Assembly: GCF_006442975.2 (NCBI RefSeq)
Contig: NZ_CP083955.1
Coordinates: 124,001 to 188,000, forward strand
DNA: 64,000 nucleotides
Reading direction: 5' to 3'
DNA from: Mesorhizobium sp. B2-1-1
GTDB lineage: Bacteria > Pseudomonadota > Alphaproteobacteria > Rhizobiales > Rhizobiaceae
Position 1 is the stretch's first letter, and every line of letters starts with the position of its first letter. Of this stretch, positions 1-9,769 are shown piece by piece. The notes below the pieces were generated by a model. The model saw nothing but the letters and a program-made list of their open reading frames with translations. It ran no database searches and had not been told where the DNA came from. The translations under genes were made by a program, and so were the position numbers.

Positions 1-158
1 CCGCAATTCAGTGCTGACCTGATTTTCACTTATCTCGTCTTTGTGACACGTGATTGACTCCTTTAGTGTACATTCGATGCGTGTCCCATTGAAGATGGTG
101 TCTAGACAGCCATAGGTTGTTCTGCGGGGTAGGGCCTGACTTTGGTTGAGGTCTTCCA

Positions 159-887
159 ATGGAGAACGAAACTGTTGTCGACCTTTTTGCGGCGATCACC
201 AAGATCGATACTGCGCGGTCGGCTGATGCAATCCTTCAAGAGTTCCGCTCAGCCATGGGGCGTTACGGATTGCGCAATTTTCTGATCACCGGACTGCCCG
301 TGCCGCACGATACGGACTGGCAGCGTGAAATCCTGGGCGATGGCTGGCCTATCGATTGGTATCGGCGCTACGTCTCCGAGGATCACTTTTTGCACGATCC
401 GTGTGTTGCGCAGTGCCGGCACTCGCCGGAGCCCTTCCTGTGGCGCGAGCTGCCGGCCGCAAGGTTGGGTGCACGCGCGAAGCTGGTCATGGACGAAGCT
501 GCCGAGTTCGGGATGAAAGAAGGTATCTGTGTACCCATTCACGTGCCTCTGGCGGGCCCAAGTGTGGTCACTGCGGCGAGCGACCGGATGGACGTGCCGC
601 CGAGCGCCATGCCCCTTATCGAGACGGTTTGCGTGCATACCTTTCGCAGCCTCTCAGGGCTGGGAACACCCGGCGATGGCGAAGAGCCCACGCCCTTGAC
701 GGCGCGCGAGCGCGAACTCCTGGAGTGGAGCGCGCAAGGCAAATCCACCGATGACATCGCTTGTATCCTTGGTGTCACCAGGAACACGGTTGAAAGCCAT
801 CAGCGCAACATTCGAGCAAAGCTCGATGCGATCAATGTCGCGCATGCCATCGTCAAGGCGCTGCGACGGCAGGAAATCCAGATTTAG
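159..887 (+). CDS. LuxR-family quorum-sensing transcriptional regulator
   Basis: 242 aa, the usual length for acyl-homoserine-lactone-responsive LuxR/TraR proteins. The N-terminal half keeps the signal-pocket residues expected of the autoinducer-binding domain (W67, Y71, the D80-P81 pair, W95, G122). The C-terminal part (about 178-235) is a GerE/LuxR helix-turn-helix with the LTARERELL start, a TVESH recognition helix and the closing KL. The acyl-homoserine-lactone synthase follows 66 bases downstream on the same strand, so this is probably its cognate receptor, and the trb operon nearby is a plausible target. Domain assignment is firm. Which ligand it binds and whether it activates or represses cannot be read from the sequence. 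Confidence 0.92.
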   Translation: MENETVVDLFAAITKIDTARSADAILQEFRSAMGRYGLRNFLITGLPVPHDTDWQREILGDGWPIDWYRRYVSEDHFLHDPCVAQCRHSPEPFLWRELPAARLGARAKLVMDEAAEFGMKEGICVPIHVPLAGPSVVTAASDRMDVPPSAMPLIETVCVHTFRSLSGLGTPGDGEEPTPLTARERELLEWSAQGKSTDDIACILGVTRNTVESHQRNIRAKLDAINVAHAIVKALRRQEIQI

Positions 888-953
888 CAATACCTGAATA
901 CCGTCATACGTACGGCAAGTCCGTTTTCCTACGACCCTCCGCCTGGAGGCGTC

Positions 954-1568
954 ATGGTTCGTATACATCTGGTCACTTGGGATAACAGGAAGCACTACAG
1001 GAAAGTTCTGGAGCGCTACTTTCGGATACGCTACGAGATTTACGTCAAGCAGAGGCGATGGCGCGCCGTCGCACGGCCCATCAACATCGAGATCGACGCC
1101 TTCGATAACGAGCATACGCTTTATGTTCTGGCGCTTGATACCAACGGCAAGATCCTAGGCGGCTCCCGTCTCGTCCCGACGCTGGAGCCGCATCTCATGA
1201 GCGAAGTGTTCCCGGTTCTCGCCGGCGACAGGCCTCCGCGAGCGGCTGAAATTTTCGAGTGGACGCGTTTCTTCGTCGTTCCATCGCTTCGTACGCACGG
1301 CACCCCGTCGCCGATCGCCGGCTTGGTTCTCTGCGGTCTGCTCGAGATCGCTCAACGTCTGGGGATTCGACAGATCAGTGTGGTGTGCGAGACATTCTGG
1401 CCAAAACGGCTGCGCGCGCTTGGGTGGACGCTGACCGAGCTCGGTGACGTTCTCGAACATCCCGACGGCGATATCATCGCGTTGCTGATCGAGGTCACGC
1501 CCGAAGCTGTTGAACAGACGCGCCGCGCTTACGGCATCAGCGGCGTCATACTTGCCGACAACATCTAG
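954..1568 (+). CDS. Acyl-homoserine-lactone synthase (LuxI/TraI family)
   Basis: 204 aa enzyme that would make an N-acyl-homoserine lactone from S-adenosylmethionine and an acyl carrier. The LuxI fingerprint is present: an arginine followed by an aromatic at +4 (tyrosine here, usually phenylalanine) and a tryptophan at +10, then E/D residues near 45-48, the GGSRL arginine, and an E-x-x-R pair in EWTRFF. The start is supported by GGAGG at 945-949 just before the ATG at 954. It lies directly downstream of the LuxR-type gene. The position beside trb resembles the traI/traR-trb arrangement of rhizobial conjugative elements; that functional link is inference. Confidence 0.95.
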   Translation: MVRIHLVTWDNRKHYRKVLERYFRIRYEIYVKQRRWRAVARPINIEIDAFDNEHTLYVLALDTNGKILGGSRLVPTLEPHLMSEVFPVLAGDRPPRAAEIFEWTRFFVVPSLRTHGTPSPIAGLVLCGLLEIAQRLGIRQISVVCETFWPKRLRALGWTLTELGDVLEHPDGDIIALLIEVTPEAVEQTRRAYGISGVILADNI

Positions 1569-1687
1569 GCTCGTAACCAGGCACCTGCGGGAAGCGCGCG
1601 AGGGCTCGATCGTCAGGGGTGTATTGTCATCGCGCCCATTTGCGCGGTAGTCAGCCCTATGATGTGTCGAACCCGGTTGATGGACTC

Positions 1688-2386
1688 ATGAAGCCGCTGG
1701 TCCTGATCGCCTCGAAGGACCCGGATTTCTTCCTGGTCTTCGGCCACATACTTTCGGTAGCCGGCTTCGAAACACAGCTGATCACGGGAGACCGGGAAAT
1801 CGCACGTGCCATCGCGGCGACAGCCCCGCTTGCCATAATCGTGGACTGCCATCCGGGCGACCGTGCAATCGTCAAGCAGTGCAGCTGGTTGAAGTCGACC
1901 GCCGCAACCAAAGCGACGCCGGTCGCGAGCCTGGTTGCCCCGCGCTCCGGCAGGCTGCATCTGGACTTGATCAAGGCTGGCGTCGACGAAATATTTTCCC
2001 GGCCGTTCGCCCCCGAACAGCTGCTGACATGGCTGCACGGCAAGGCGGGCATAGCGAAGCTTTCACGCGAAACGGACTCGGGTGAGTTGGTGCAGGGCGA
2101 TTTTCGGCTCGAGCGACAGACCCACCGGACATTCTTCAAGCAAAAGGAGATCGTCATGCCACCGATCGAGTTCAAGCTTTTGCGCAGCCTTTTGGGGCAA
2201 CCTGGCAAGGTCTTGAGTCGCGAGGAGCTGGTCGCGACGGCATGGCCTGAACATGCCGCCGCAACCGACGTGCGGGGCGTCGACGTCCATATAGCCAGGT
2301 TGCGCAAAAGGCTTCGGGCGTCGGTGGGAAGCGATGTGATCCGGACCGTTCGCTCGGCAGGTTACGCGTTCGCGCCGGACTGGTGA
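1688..2386 (+). CDS. Orphan response regulator, atypical receiver plus OmpR/PhoB winged helix
   Basis: 232 aa from the ATG at 1688 (an in-frame start at 1619 would add 23 residues with no family support). The N-terminal domain is receiver-like, with D11 and a likely phospho-acceptor D53, but the conserved KPF lysine is an arginine (R105 in SRPF). The C-terminal region (about 135-230) is an OmpR/PhoB winged helix with the usual REELV, DVHIARLRKRL and IRTVRSAGYAF motifs. No histidine kinase is encoded beside it. It follows the quorum-sensing pair on the same strand after 119 bases. Possible roles include control of the transporter or the transfer genes, but nothing in the sequence decides this. 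Confidence 0.85.
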   Translation: MKPLVLIASKDPDFFLVFGHILSVAGFETQLITGDREIARAIAATAPLAIIVDCHPGDRAIVKQCSWLKSTAATKATPVASLVAPRSGRLHLDLIKAGVDEIFSRPFAPEQLLTWLHGKAGIAKLSRETDSGELVQGDFRLERQTHRTFFKQKEIVMPPIEFKLLRSLLGQPGKVLSREELVATAWPEHAAATDVRGVDVHIARLRKRLRASVGSDVIRTVRSAGYAFAPDW

Positions 2387-2450
2387 TCTGACGGGCGTGC
2401 AGCGTTCCTGCGCGGGCGGTGCCGGCACGCCGGTCGACACGCGTCTCATC

Positions 2451-3227
2451 TCAATGGCTCAAGATGGTGTCCAGGAACAGCCGCGCGCGTGGGTGAGCGG
2501 CCGCTGAGAAAAACTCTTTGGAAGAGGCACGCTCGATAATGCGGCCGTCGTCCATGAAAACAATCTCATCGGCGACTTCGCGTGCGAAACCCATCTCATG
2601 CGTCACGCAGACCATGGTCATGCCGGTTTTCGCGAGCGCGATCATGACGTCGAGGGCTTCCTTGATCATTTCCGGGTCGAGCGCGGAGGTGGGTTCGTCG
2701 AACAGCATGATTCGGGGATTGAGGCAGAGCGCACGCGCGATCGCCACCCTTTGTTGTTGACCACCCGAGAGCTGGGCCGGGTAGGCTTGCGCCTTTTCGG
2801 GAATGCGCACCGCCGTCAGATGCTGCATGGCGATCTCTTCGGCCTCCCGGCCGGTTTTCAGGAGAACCCGTCGCAGCGCCAGCGTGCAGTTGGCAAGCAC
2901 GGTGAGATGCGGAAAGAGGTTGAAACTCTGGAACACCATGCCTGTCAGCCGGCGCGCCGTCGCCGTGTCCCGGGCATTTCTTCCCAGTGCTATCCCGTCG
3001 AGCTGGATCGTTCCCTTTTGAAAAGGCTCAAGACCGTTGCAGCAGCGGATCAGCGTCGATTTGCCCGAGCCGGAAGGCCCGCAAACGACGATGCGTGTGC
3101 CCGCGCGGATCGTCAGATCAATATCCTTCAAGACGTGCAGGGCACCGAACCATTTATTGAGGCCATCGACCCGGAGATGCGCGGTGGTTTGAACGGAGGA
3201 GACTGGGAGCGAGACTTGAGCGAGCAT
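2451..3227 (-). CDS. Polar amino-acid ABC transporter ATP-binding protein
   Basis: 258 aa ATPase of the GlnQ/HisP type that powers uptake of a polar amino acid. Visible motifs are Walker A GPSGSGKST, the Q-loop region, the LSGGQQQR signature, Walker B with MLFDEPTSALDPE, and the H-loop in CVTHEMGFA. Its ATG overlaps the stop of the upstream permease by one base, so it is the last gene of a three-gene minus-strand operon. No substrate-binding protein is encoded in the window, so the substrate cannot be named. Confidence 0.93.
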   Translation of the reverse strand: MLAQVSLPVSSVQTTAHLRVDGLNKWFGALHVLKDIDLTIRAGTRIVVCGPSGSGKSTLIRCCNGLEPFQKGTIQLDGIALGRNARDTATARRLTGMVFQSFNLFPHLTVLANCTLALRRVLLKTGREAEEIAMQHLTAVRIPEKAQAYPAQLSGGQQQRVAIARALCLNPRIMLFDEPTSALDPEMIKEALDVMIALAKTGMTMVCVTHEMGFAREVADEIVFMDDGRIIERASSKEFFSAAAHPRARLFLDTILSH

Positions 3228-3886
3228 CAGCGACGTCCGGATGCAAGCAGGCGCTGCTCGACACGCTTTACGCCATAAGCAACGATCAGCGCCAAGGCGA
3301 GAAACAGAATGCCGGCGACGGTGAGCGGCTCCGCGTATCGATAGGTTTCAGACGCGATATCGAAGGCGCGGCCGAGCATTTCGGGTACCGCCAGGATCGC
3401 GAGATAGGGCGTGGCCTTGAGGATCGAAACGAGATAGTTGCCCAACGGTGCGGCGACGTTGCGCAACATTTGCGGCGCGACAATGAAAACGACCGTGTCG
3501 CGGCGGCTGAGCGACAAGGCTCTGGCTGCTTCCTGTTGGCCCTTCGGGATCGCGTCGATGCCCGCCTTGAACACCTCCGCCAGATAGCCGCTGTAATACA
3601 GGCTCAGCCCCAGTATGCCGACCGTCATGGCCCCAAGCCGGATGCCGTAGAAAGGCATGACGAAATACAGGAAATAGAGCCAGGCCAGAACCGGCGTCGA
3701 GCGGATGAAGTCAATCAGAAAGCGGACGGCGAGGCCGGGCGCGCCGCCGCCGCGGCGGATCATCTCGAAACTGAAACCAAGCGCTGAAGCGCCGAGACAA
3801 CTCAACACCGTTGCCAGCAGAGTCGCTCCGATTGCCCCGAGAATGGTCGGAATGGTCGAGAGCGCGAAGTCAAAGTTAAATCCCAC
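3227..3886 (-). CDS. Amino-acid ABC transporter permease (HisM/GlnP type)
   Basis: 219 aa integral membrane permease with about five hydrophobic segments and the EAA-type loop (GQQEAARALSLSRRD) that contacts the ATPase. I chose the GTG at 3886 because AAGAGG lies 8 bases upstream and this start avoids overlap with the preceding permease, whose stop is at 3901-3903. An ATG at 3955 in the same frame would overlap that gene by 55 bases. It forms a heterodimer candidate with the adjacent 211-aa permease. Confidence 0.9.
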   Translation of the reverse strand: MGFNFDFALSTIPTILGAIGATLLATVLSCLGASALGFSFEMIRRGGGAPGLAVRFLIDFIRSTPVLAWLYFLYFVMPFYGIRLGAMTVGILGLSLYYSGYLAEVFKAGIDAIPKGQQEAARALSLSRRDTVVFIVAPQMLRNVAAPLGNYLVSILKATPYLAILAVPEMLGRAFDIASETYRYAEPLTVAGILFLALALIVAYGVKRVEQRLLASGRR

Positions 3887-3900
3887 CAGGCGTTCCTCTT

Positions 3901-4536
3901 TCAGGATTTGACCCGCGCCTCGAGCCAGCGGCCGGCGAGTGCGATCGGATAACACACGACGAAGAAGGCCAGCAGCAGCGCTGAGTAGATCGCCACCGGA
4001 TCGTATTCGGTCTGCGCGATCTCCTTGGCCCGGAAGGTCATGTCCGTCAGCGTGACCAGCGAAACGAGGGACGTCGCCTTGACGAGCTGGATAAGATTGT
4101 TGACGAAGGTGGGGCTCATGGCGACCAAGGCCTGCGGCAGCTCGATCAGAAACAGGATCGCCGGGCGCGAGAGGCCGAGCGCCATGCCCGCCTCGCGTTG
4201 GCCGGCGGGAAGAGATTGCAGTCCGGCGCGCACCGCCTGGCTGGCGTAGCCGCCCGTGTTGAGACCGAGCACCAGTGCACTGACGGTCAGCGCCGATAGG
4301 GTGACCCCCATCACCGGCAGCACATAGTAAAAGACGAAGAGCAGGACGACCACCGCGGAACTGCGCCAGAATTCAATCATGGCGGTGACCAGGAAGCGGG
4401 TCATGCCGGTGGTCAGAAACTGCGCGACGCCGAAGACGAGCGCGAAGGGGATCGCAAAGACCAGGCCATAGGCCGTGACCTTCAGGGTGATGCCCAGCCC
4501 CTGCAGAATGCCTAGCCAGATCTCGAACATGTTCAC
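3901..4536 (-). CDS. Amino-acid ABC transporter permease (HisQ/GlnP type)
   Basis: 211 aa membrane protein, first gene of the minus-strand transporter operon. It contains several transmembrane stretches and the permease signature loop GQREAGMALGLSRP. Its partner permease starts 14 bases downstream. The 5' flank (4537-4961) is shared with the divergent trb operon and contains no gene for a periplasmic binding protein, which would normally sit next to such permeases. The transporter therefore depends on a binding protein from elsewhere or is an incomplete copy. Confidence 0.9.
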   Translation of the reverse strand: MNMFEIWLGILQGLGITLKVTAYGLVFAIPFALVFGVAQFLTTGMTRFLVTAMIEFWRSSAVVVLLFVFYYVLPVMGVTLSALTVSALVLGLNTGGYASQAVRAGLQSLPAGQREAGMALGLSRPAILFLIELPQALVAMSPTFVNNLIQLVKATSLVSLVTLTDMTFRAKEIAQTEYDPVAIYSALLLAFFVVCYPIALAGRWLEARVKS

Positions 4537-4961
4537 GAGGTGCCACCTATCTTTGCTGAAAGGGGTGCCGATGATGTCAGTATGGTTTCAGCGTGCCTCA
4601 GGTCGGCGGCTTTCCGCTCAGAAATCGCGTCCTTCTGACCGGACCTCATGGCAATTCTCCGTGCGGTGGAAAGAACGATCGCCTTTCCGGAGAGGCCATC
4701 GGTGGCTTTGTCATAAACCCGGCGGGAGTCTTCTGTCAATAAACATGGACATCTTACTGCAAAAGTTCATATTTGAGCTGCGGCGAAGGCGGAAAGACGT
4801 CGGGCTTAAAGCGCGATGACCGTCGGCGCCGCCGTTGGCCGGTAATTTTACGCTACGCTACGACGACGGCTGAAACCGGTTGAACCGGGCTGCTCCAAGG
4901 CTCTTTTGATCGTCCCCGACCGGGCGTTGTTCGACGTGTTCCCGGCCAGAACGGGGACAGT
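4537..4961. other. Divergent intergenic region between ABC transporter and trb operon
   Basis: 425 bases between the minus-strand permease start and the plus-strand trbB start. Short open frames here have no recognisable product. It should hold promoters for both units. I looked for a convincing 18-base tra/lux-type inverted repeat and did not find one I would defend. GGGGAC lies just before the trbB ATG and can serve as its ribosome site. Confidence 0.5.
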
Positions 4962-5945
4962 ATGGCCATCTCGCACAACGATACCGAAGGACGCGCGCGC
5001 AGTTCGCGCATGCTGCGCACCGCGCTTGGACCCGCCATCGCCCGGTTTCTCGACGATCCCGCGATCGTCGAGGTCATGCTCAACCCGGATGGCCGCATCT
5101 GGGTGGATCGGCTTTCGGACGGTCTGGCCGATACAGGGAACATGCTGGCGCCCGCCGCCGGCGAGCGCATTGTGCGTCTGGTCGCCCATCATGTCGGCGT
5201 CGAGGTCCATTCCCGTTCTCCACGCGTCTCGGCCGAGTTGCCGCAGACCGGCGAGCGTTTCGAGGGCCTGTTGCCGCCCGTGGTGGCCGCGCCGGCCTTC
5301 GCAATCCGCAAGCCCGCCGTCGCCGTGTTCACGCTCGATGACTATGTCGCGGCGGGCACAATGTCGGCCGCCCAGGCCGCGATATTGCGTGCCGCGGTTG
5401 CCGTGCGCGCCAACATCCTCGTCGCCGGCGGCACGTCGACTGGCAAGACGACGCTCACCAACGCGCTGCTTGCCGAAGTGGCGAAAGGGACGGACCGGGT
5501 CGTCCTGATCGAGGACACCCGTGAACTCCAATGCGCCGCGCCCAACCTTGTCGCAATGCGCACGAAGGACGGCGTCGCCACGCTTTCCGACCTGGTTCGC
5601 TCGTCTTTGCGCCTGCGGCCCGACCGCATCCCCATCGGCGAGGTGCGCGGCGCCGAAGCTCTGGATCTGTTGAAGGCATGGGGCACAGGGCACCCTGGCG
5701 GGATAGGCACCCTTCATGCGGGCTCCGGTATAGGCGCGCTGCGCCGTCTTGAGCAGCTTATCCAGGAAGCCGTTGTCACCGTGCCGCGTGCGCTGATCGC
5801 CGACACGATCGGGCTTGTCGCTGTGCTCGCCGGACGCGGCAACGCGCGGCGGCTTGTCGAACTGGTCAGAGTCGAGGGTCTCGGCGCCGACGGCGATTAC
5901 CGCATTGCTGAAGCTGCCCCCATCAACACAGGAGAAAATTCATGA
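4962..5945 (+). CDS. trbB: Conjugal transfer ATPase TrbB (VirB11-like)
   Basis: 327 aa cytoplasmic secretion ATPase of the VirB11/TrbB family, which energises assembly of the mating-pair type IV secretion channel and pilus. The N-terminal domain (1-130) is followed by the RecA-like core with Walker A at 156-164 (GGTSTGKTT), an Asp box (LIEDTRELQ), Walker B region (IPIGEVRG) and a His box ([12 protein letters not shown]). It is the first gene of the trb operon, and its stop overlaps the start of trbC by 4 bases. Length and order match trb operons of Agrobacterium-type plasmids and rhizobial mobile elements. Confidence 0.96.
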   Translation: MAISHNDTEGRARSSRMLRTALGPAIARFLDDPAIVEVMLNPDGRIWVDRLSDGLADTGNMLAPAAGERIVRLVAHHVGVEVHSRSPRVSAELPQTGERFEGLLPPVVAAPAFAIRKPAVAVFTLDDYVAAGTMSAAQAAILRAAVAVRANILVAGGTSTGKTTLTNALLAEVAKGTDRVVLIEDTRELQCAAPNLVAMRTKDGVATLSDLVRSSLRLRPDRIPIGEVRGAEALDLLKAWGTGHPGGIGTLHAGSGIGALRRLEQLIQEAVVTVPRALIADTIGLVAVLAGRGNARRLVELVRVEGLGADGDYRIAEAAPINTGENS

Positions 5946-6274
5946 TCCGCCTGCTTTCGCGCTGCCGCGCCGGCCTGGCTGCGGCCTGCGTCGCAATTGC
6001 CGTCAATCTCGTGGTGGCTCCGGTCGCCCATGCGTCAGGCTCCTCGATGCCGTGGGAACAGCCGCTCGAAAAGATTCTTCAGTCCGTCGAGGGACCGGTT
6101 TCCAAGATCGTCGCCGTGATCATCATCATCGTCACCGGCCTGACGCTGGCCTTCGGCGACAGTTCGGGTGGCTTCAGGCGGCTCATCCAGATCGTTTTTG
6201 GCCTTTCGATCGCCTTTGCGGCGTCGAGTTTCTTCCTGTCGTTCTTCTCGTTCGGCGGCGGAGCGCTGATCTGA
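5942..6274 (+). CDS. trbC: Conjugal transfer pilin TrbC (VirB2-like)
   Basis: 110 aa pilin precursor. A long N-terminal signal sequence ends near the AHA motif at about residue 30. Two hydrophobic helices follow (about 57-75 and 85-105) separated by a short polar loop with GDSSGGFRR, the classic TrbC/VirB2 topology. It overlaps trbB upstream and shares an ATGA overlap with trbD downstream. It would be processed and exported as the conjugative pilus subunit. Confidence 0.93.
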   Translation: MIRLLSRCRAGLAAACVAIAVNLVVAPVAHASGSSMPWEQPLEKILQSVEGPVSKIVAVIIIIVTGLTLAFGDSSGGFRRLIQIVFGLSIAFAASSFFLSFFSFGGGALI

Positions 6275-6555
6275 TGACAACCGCTCTTGAACAACTCGAC
6301 GCGGTGCGGGGGTGGACGGTGCCCGTCCACCGGGCGCTGACGGAGCAGATCCTGCTCGGCGGCGCGCCGCGCGGAATAGCGATCCTCAATGGCACGCTGG
6401 CGGGCGCGGTCGGCCTTGGGCTGCGGCTGTGGCTGGTCGGTCTCCTCATCTGGGCAATCGGACATCTCACGGCGGTATGGGCCGCCAGGCGCGATCCGCT
6501 GTTTTTCGAGGTTGGGCGCCGACACCTGCGGCTCCCCGGACATCTTTCGGTTTGA
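6274..6555 (+). CDS. trbD: Conjugal transfer protein TrbD (VirB3-like)
   Basis: 93 aa inner-membrane protein beginning at the ATG at 6274, which overlaps the trbC stop as ATGA. It has the usual TrbD layout: a short polar N-terminus with a PVHRALTEQ-type segment, one or two membrane helices (about 36-70), and a basic C-terminus ending near LRLPGH. VirB3-type proteins help place the pilin and work with the TrbE ATPase, encoded 10 bases downstream. Confidence 0.9.
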   Translation: MTTALEQLDAVRGWTVPVHRALTEQILLGGAPRGIAILNGTLAGAVGLGLRLWLVGLLIWAIGHLTAVWAARRDPLFFEVGRRHLRLPGHLSV

Positions 6556-6565
6556 GGGCGCCGCT

Positions 6566-9015
6566 ATGATGAGCCTTGCCGAATACCGCCGAACCGCTGC
6601 TCGCCTTGCCGACTATCTGCCTTGGGCAGCACTCGTCGCGCCGGGCGTCGTGCTCAACAAGGACGGCAGTTTTCAGCGCACCGCGAGGTTTCGCGGCCCC
6701 GATCTCGACTCCGCCGTCGCGGCAGAGCTTGTCGCGGTGGCGTCGCGCATCAACAATGCCTTTCGTCGCCTCGGCTCGGGCTGGAGCGTCTTTGTCGAAG
6801 CACAGCGGCACGAAGCCGCCTCCTATCCCGAGAGCCAGTTTCCCAATGCGGCCGCCAGCCTGCTCGATGCCGAGCGCAAAGCCGATTTCGACGAGGAAGG
6901 GGTTCATTTCGTATCGAGCTACTTTCTCACATTCCTGTTTTTGCCACCGCCCGAAGACGCCACGCGCGCCGAGGGGTGGCTTTATGAGGGTCGCGACCAG
7001 TCGGACGCGGATCGGGCGAGATCGTGCGCGCCTTTGTCGACCGGACAGGGCGCGTGCTGTCCCTGCTCGACGGGTTCATGCCGGAATGCCATTGGCTCGA
7101 TGACGGCGAAACGCTCACTTATCTGCATTCGACGATCTCGACCAAACGCCATAAGGTGCGCGTCCCCGAGACGCCGATCTATCTCGATGCGCTGCTCGCT
7201 GATGAACCGCTCGCCGGCGGGCTCGAGCCACGACTTGGCGATAAGCATCTTCGCGTGCTCTCGATCGCCGGCTTCCCGACCGCAACGACACCCGGCCTGC
7301 TTGATGACCTCAATCGGCTGGCCTTCCCTTACCGCTGGTCGACCCGTGCGATCCTGCTCGACAAGGTCGACGCTGTCCGACTGTTGACCAGGATACGGCG
7401 GCAATGGTTTGCGAAGCGCAAGAGCATCGCCTCGATCCTCAAGGAGGTGATGACCAACGAAGCGTCGGCCCTCCTCGACACCGACGCCGCCAACAAGGCG
7501 GCCGACGCCGACACCGCATTGCAGGAGCTCGGCGCCGACATGGCGGGCATGGCCTATGTCACCGCGACCGTCGCGATATGGGATTGTGACCCGCGCGTGG
7601 CCGACGAGAAATTACGGCTTGTCGAGAAGGTCATCCAGGGCCGCGACTTCACGGCGATTGCCGAGACCGTCAACGCCATCGACGCCTGGCTTGGTTCCTT
7701 GCCCGGGCACGCCTACGCCAATGTCCGTCAGCCTCCCATCTCAACGCTCAATCTCGCCCACATGATGCCCCTCTCTGCCGTGTGGGCGGGGCCGGAACGG
7801 GACGAGCATCTGGTCAGTCCTCCCTTGCTTTACGGCAAGACCGAAGGCTCGACCCCGTTCCGGTTGGTCCTTCATGTCGGCGATGTAGGTCATACGCTGG
7901 TCGTCGGCCCCACTGGAGCCGGCAAGTCGGTGCTGCTCGCGCTGATGGCGCTGCAGTTCTGCCGCTACCGCAACGCTCAGATCTTCGCCTTCGATTTCGG
8001 CGGGTCTATCCGCGCCGCGGCGCTCGCCATGGGGGGCGACTGGCACGATCTCGGAGGGCACCTCACCGAAGGCGTGGACGCCTCCGTTTCGCTGCAGCCG
8101 CTCGCCCGGGTTCATGACACATACGAGCGTGCCTGGACGGCTGACTGGATCGTCGCGATCCTGATGCGCGAAGGCATCCAGATCACCCCGGACGCAAAGG
8201 AGCATATCTGGGCGGCGCTAACGTCGCTTGCCTCGGCTCCCGTCGAGGAGCGCACCATCACCGGGCTCAGTGTGCTCTTGCAAGCCAATGACCTGAAACA
8301 GGCATTGCGCCCATACTGTGTCGGAGGCGCTCACGGCCGATTGCTCGACGCCGAGGCCGAACACCTCGGACAGGCATCCGTGCAGGCCTTCGAGATCGAA
8401 GGACTGGTGGGCACGCAAGCCGCGCCGGCCGTCCTCTCCTACCTGTTCCATCGCATCGGGGACCGGCTCGACGGGCGTCCGACGTTGCTCATCATCGACG
8501 AAGGCTGGCTCGCCCTCGATGACGGGGGGTTTGCCGGGCAGTTGCGCGAGTGGCTGAAGACGCTGCGCAAGAAAAACGCCAGCGTCGTCTTCGCCACCCA
8601 GTCGCTTGCCGATATCGACAATTCGACTATTGCGCCCGCGATCATCGAAAGCTGTCCAACCCGGCTGCTGTTGCCCAATGAGCGCGCGGTTGAGCCGCAG
8701 ATTGCCGCCATCTATCGGCGCTTCGGCCTGAACGACCGCCAGATCGAAATCCTGGCACGAGCCACACCCAAGCGCGACTACTACTGCCAGTCCCGCCGCG
8801 GCAACCGTCTCTTCGAGCTCGGCCTGTCCGAGGTCGGGCTGGCGCTTTGCGCCGCGTCCTCGAAGAGCGATCAGGCCCTGATTGGCAGCATCATCGCCGA
8901 GCATGGCCGCAACGGCTTCCTGGCGGCCTGGCTGCGTGCCCGTGACGTGGGCTGGGCCGCCGACCTCATTCCCAACCTAACCCTTTCCGAACCTGAAAAG
9001 GATTCCCAGCCATGA
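6566..9015 (+). pseudogene. trbE: Conjugal transfer ATPase TrbE (VirB4-like), single-base frameshift
   Basis: The reading frame starts at the ATG at 6566 (GAGGG upstream) and reads typical TrbE N-terminus for about 150 codons. At about 7014-7020 the frame shifts by one base, and the rest is intact from about 7024 to the stop at 9015. Adding one G in the GCGAG at 7017-7020 would give 816 codons, the normal TrbE length, with continuous family sequence (ADRAEIVRAFVDR across the join). The downstream part keeps Walker A (GPTGAGKS) and Walker B (LLIIDEGWLAL). TrbE is the essential inner-membrane ATPase of the mating channel. Either this element cannot conjugate on its own or the base is a sequencing error. 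As it stands, a 663-residue product could start at 7024. Confidence 0.9.
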
Positions 9016-9764
9016 CTGTTCGTCAAAGGCGCCCACACGCCCTTCTCATGGTCGCGGCGATACTCGCCGCGCCGGTCGCCATCTCGCCGACTGCGCCAGC
9101 GTATGCCTTCATCGTGTTTGATCCATCGAACTATTCCCAGAATGTTCTGACGGCCGCGCGTTCGCTGCAGCAGATCACAAACCAGATCACCTCCCTTCAG
9201 AATCAGGCCCAGATGCTGATCAACCAGGCGCGCAACCTGGCGAGCCTGCCTTTGTCCTCGCTCCAGCAACTGCAACAGTCGGTGCAACGCACGCAACAGC
9301 TTCTCGGGCAAGCACAAAACATCGCCTTCGACGTCCAGCAGGTCGACAAGGCCTTTCAGCAGCAATACGGCAGCGTCTCGCTTTCTGCATCCGACCAGGA
9401 GCTCGTCACGGACGCGCGCTCGCGCTGGCAAAACACGGTGGGCGGCCTTCAGGACGCCATGCGCATCCAGGCGGGCGTCGTTGGAAACATCGAGACCGGC
9501 CGCGCGCAAATGTCGGCGCTGGTCGGCGCCAGCCAATCGGCGACCGGAGCGCTGCAGGCGACGCAAGCTGGCAATCAGCTTCTTGCGCTTCAGGGCCAGC
9601 AGCTCGCGGACCTGACCGCTGTTGTCGCCGCCAACGGTCGCGCCCAGGCGCTGACCGAGGCCGAACGTGCCGCCGCGGTCGATCAGGGGCGGGAGCAGCG
9701 CCGGCGCTTCCTCACTCCCGGCTCGGGCTACGAGGTCGGCTCGGTCCAGATGTTTAACCGCTGA
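9012..9764 (+). CDS. trbJ: P-type conjugative transfer protein TrbJ (VirB5-like)
   Basis: 250 aa exported protein with an N-terminal signal sequence ending near the AYA at about residue 32. A glutamine-rich, alpha-helical coiled-coil-prone body follows (repeated LQQ, SLQNQAQ, QQLLGQAQ), as in TrbJ/VirB5, a minor pilus component. It overlaps the trbE stop by four bases and is followed by trbK. Confidence 0.92.
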   Translation: MTVRQRRPHALLMVAAILAAPVAISPTAPAYAFIVFDPSNYSQNVLTAARSLQQITNQITSLQNQAQMLINQARNLASLPLSSLQQLQQSVQRTQQLLGQAQNIAFDVQQVDKAFQQQYGSVSLSASDQELVTDARSRWQNTVGGLQDAMRIQAGVVGNIETGRAQMSALVGASQSATGALQATQAGNQLLALQGQQLADLTAVVAANGRAQALTEAERAAAVDQGREQRRRFLTPGSGYEVGSVQMFNR

Positions 9765-9769
9765 GGTCG

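Noticed and set aside
1..158. Possible gene end or RNA at the left edge
   Set aside because: No open frame or structured RNA could be supported in these 158 bases.
911..925. CCGT-N7-ACGG inverted repeat as a lux box before the synthase gene
   Set aside because: Arms of only four bases and poor resemblance to known lux/tra boxes.
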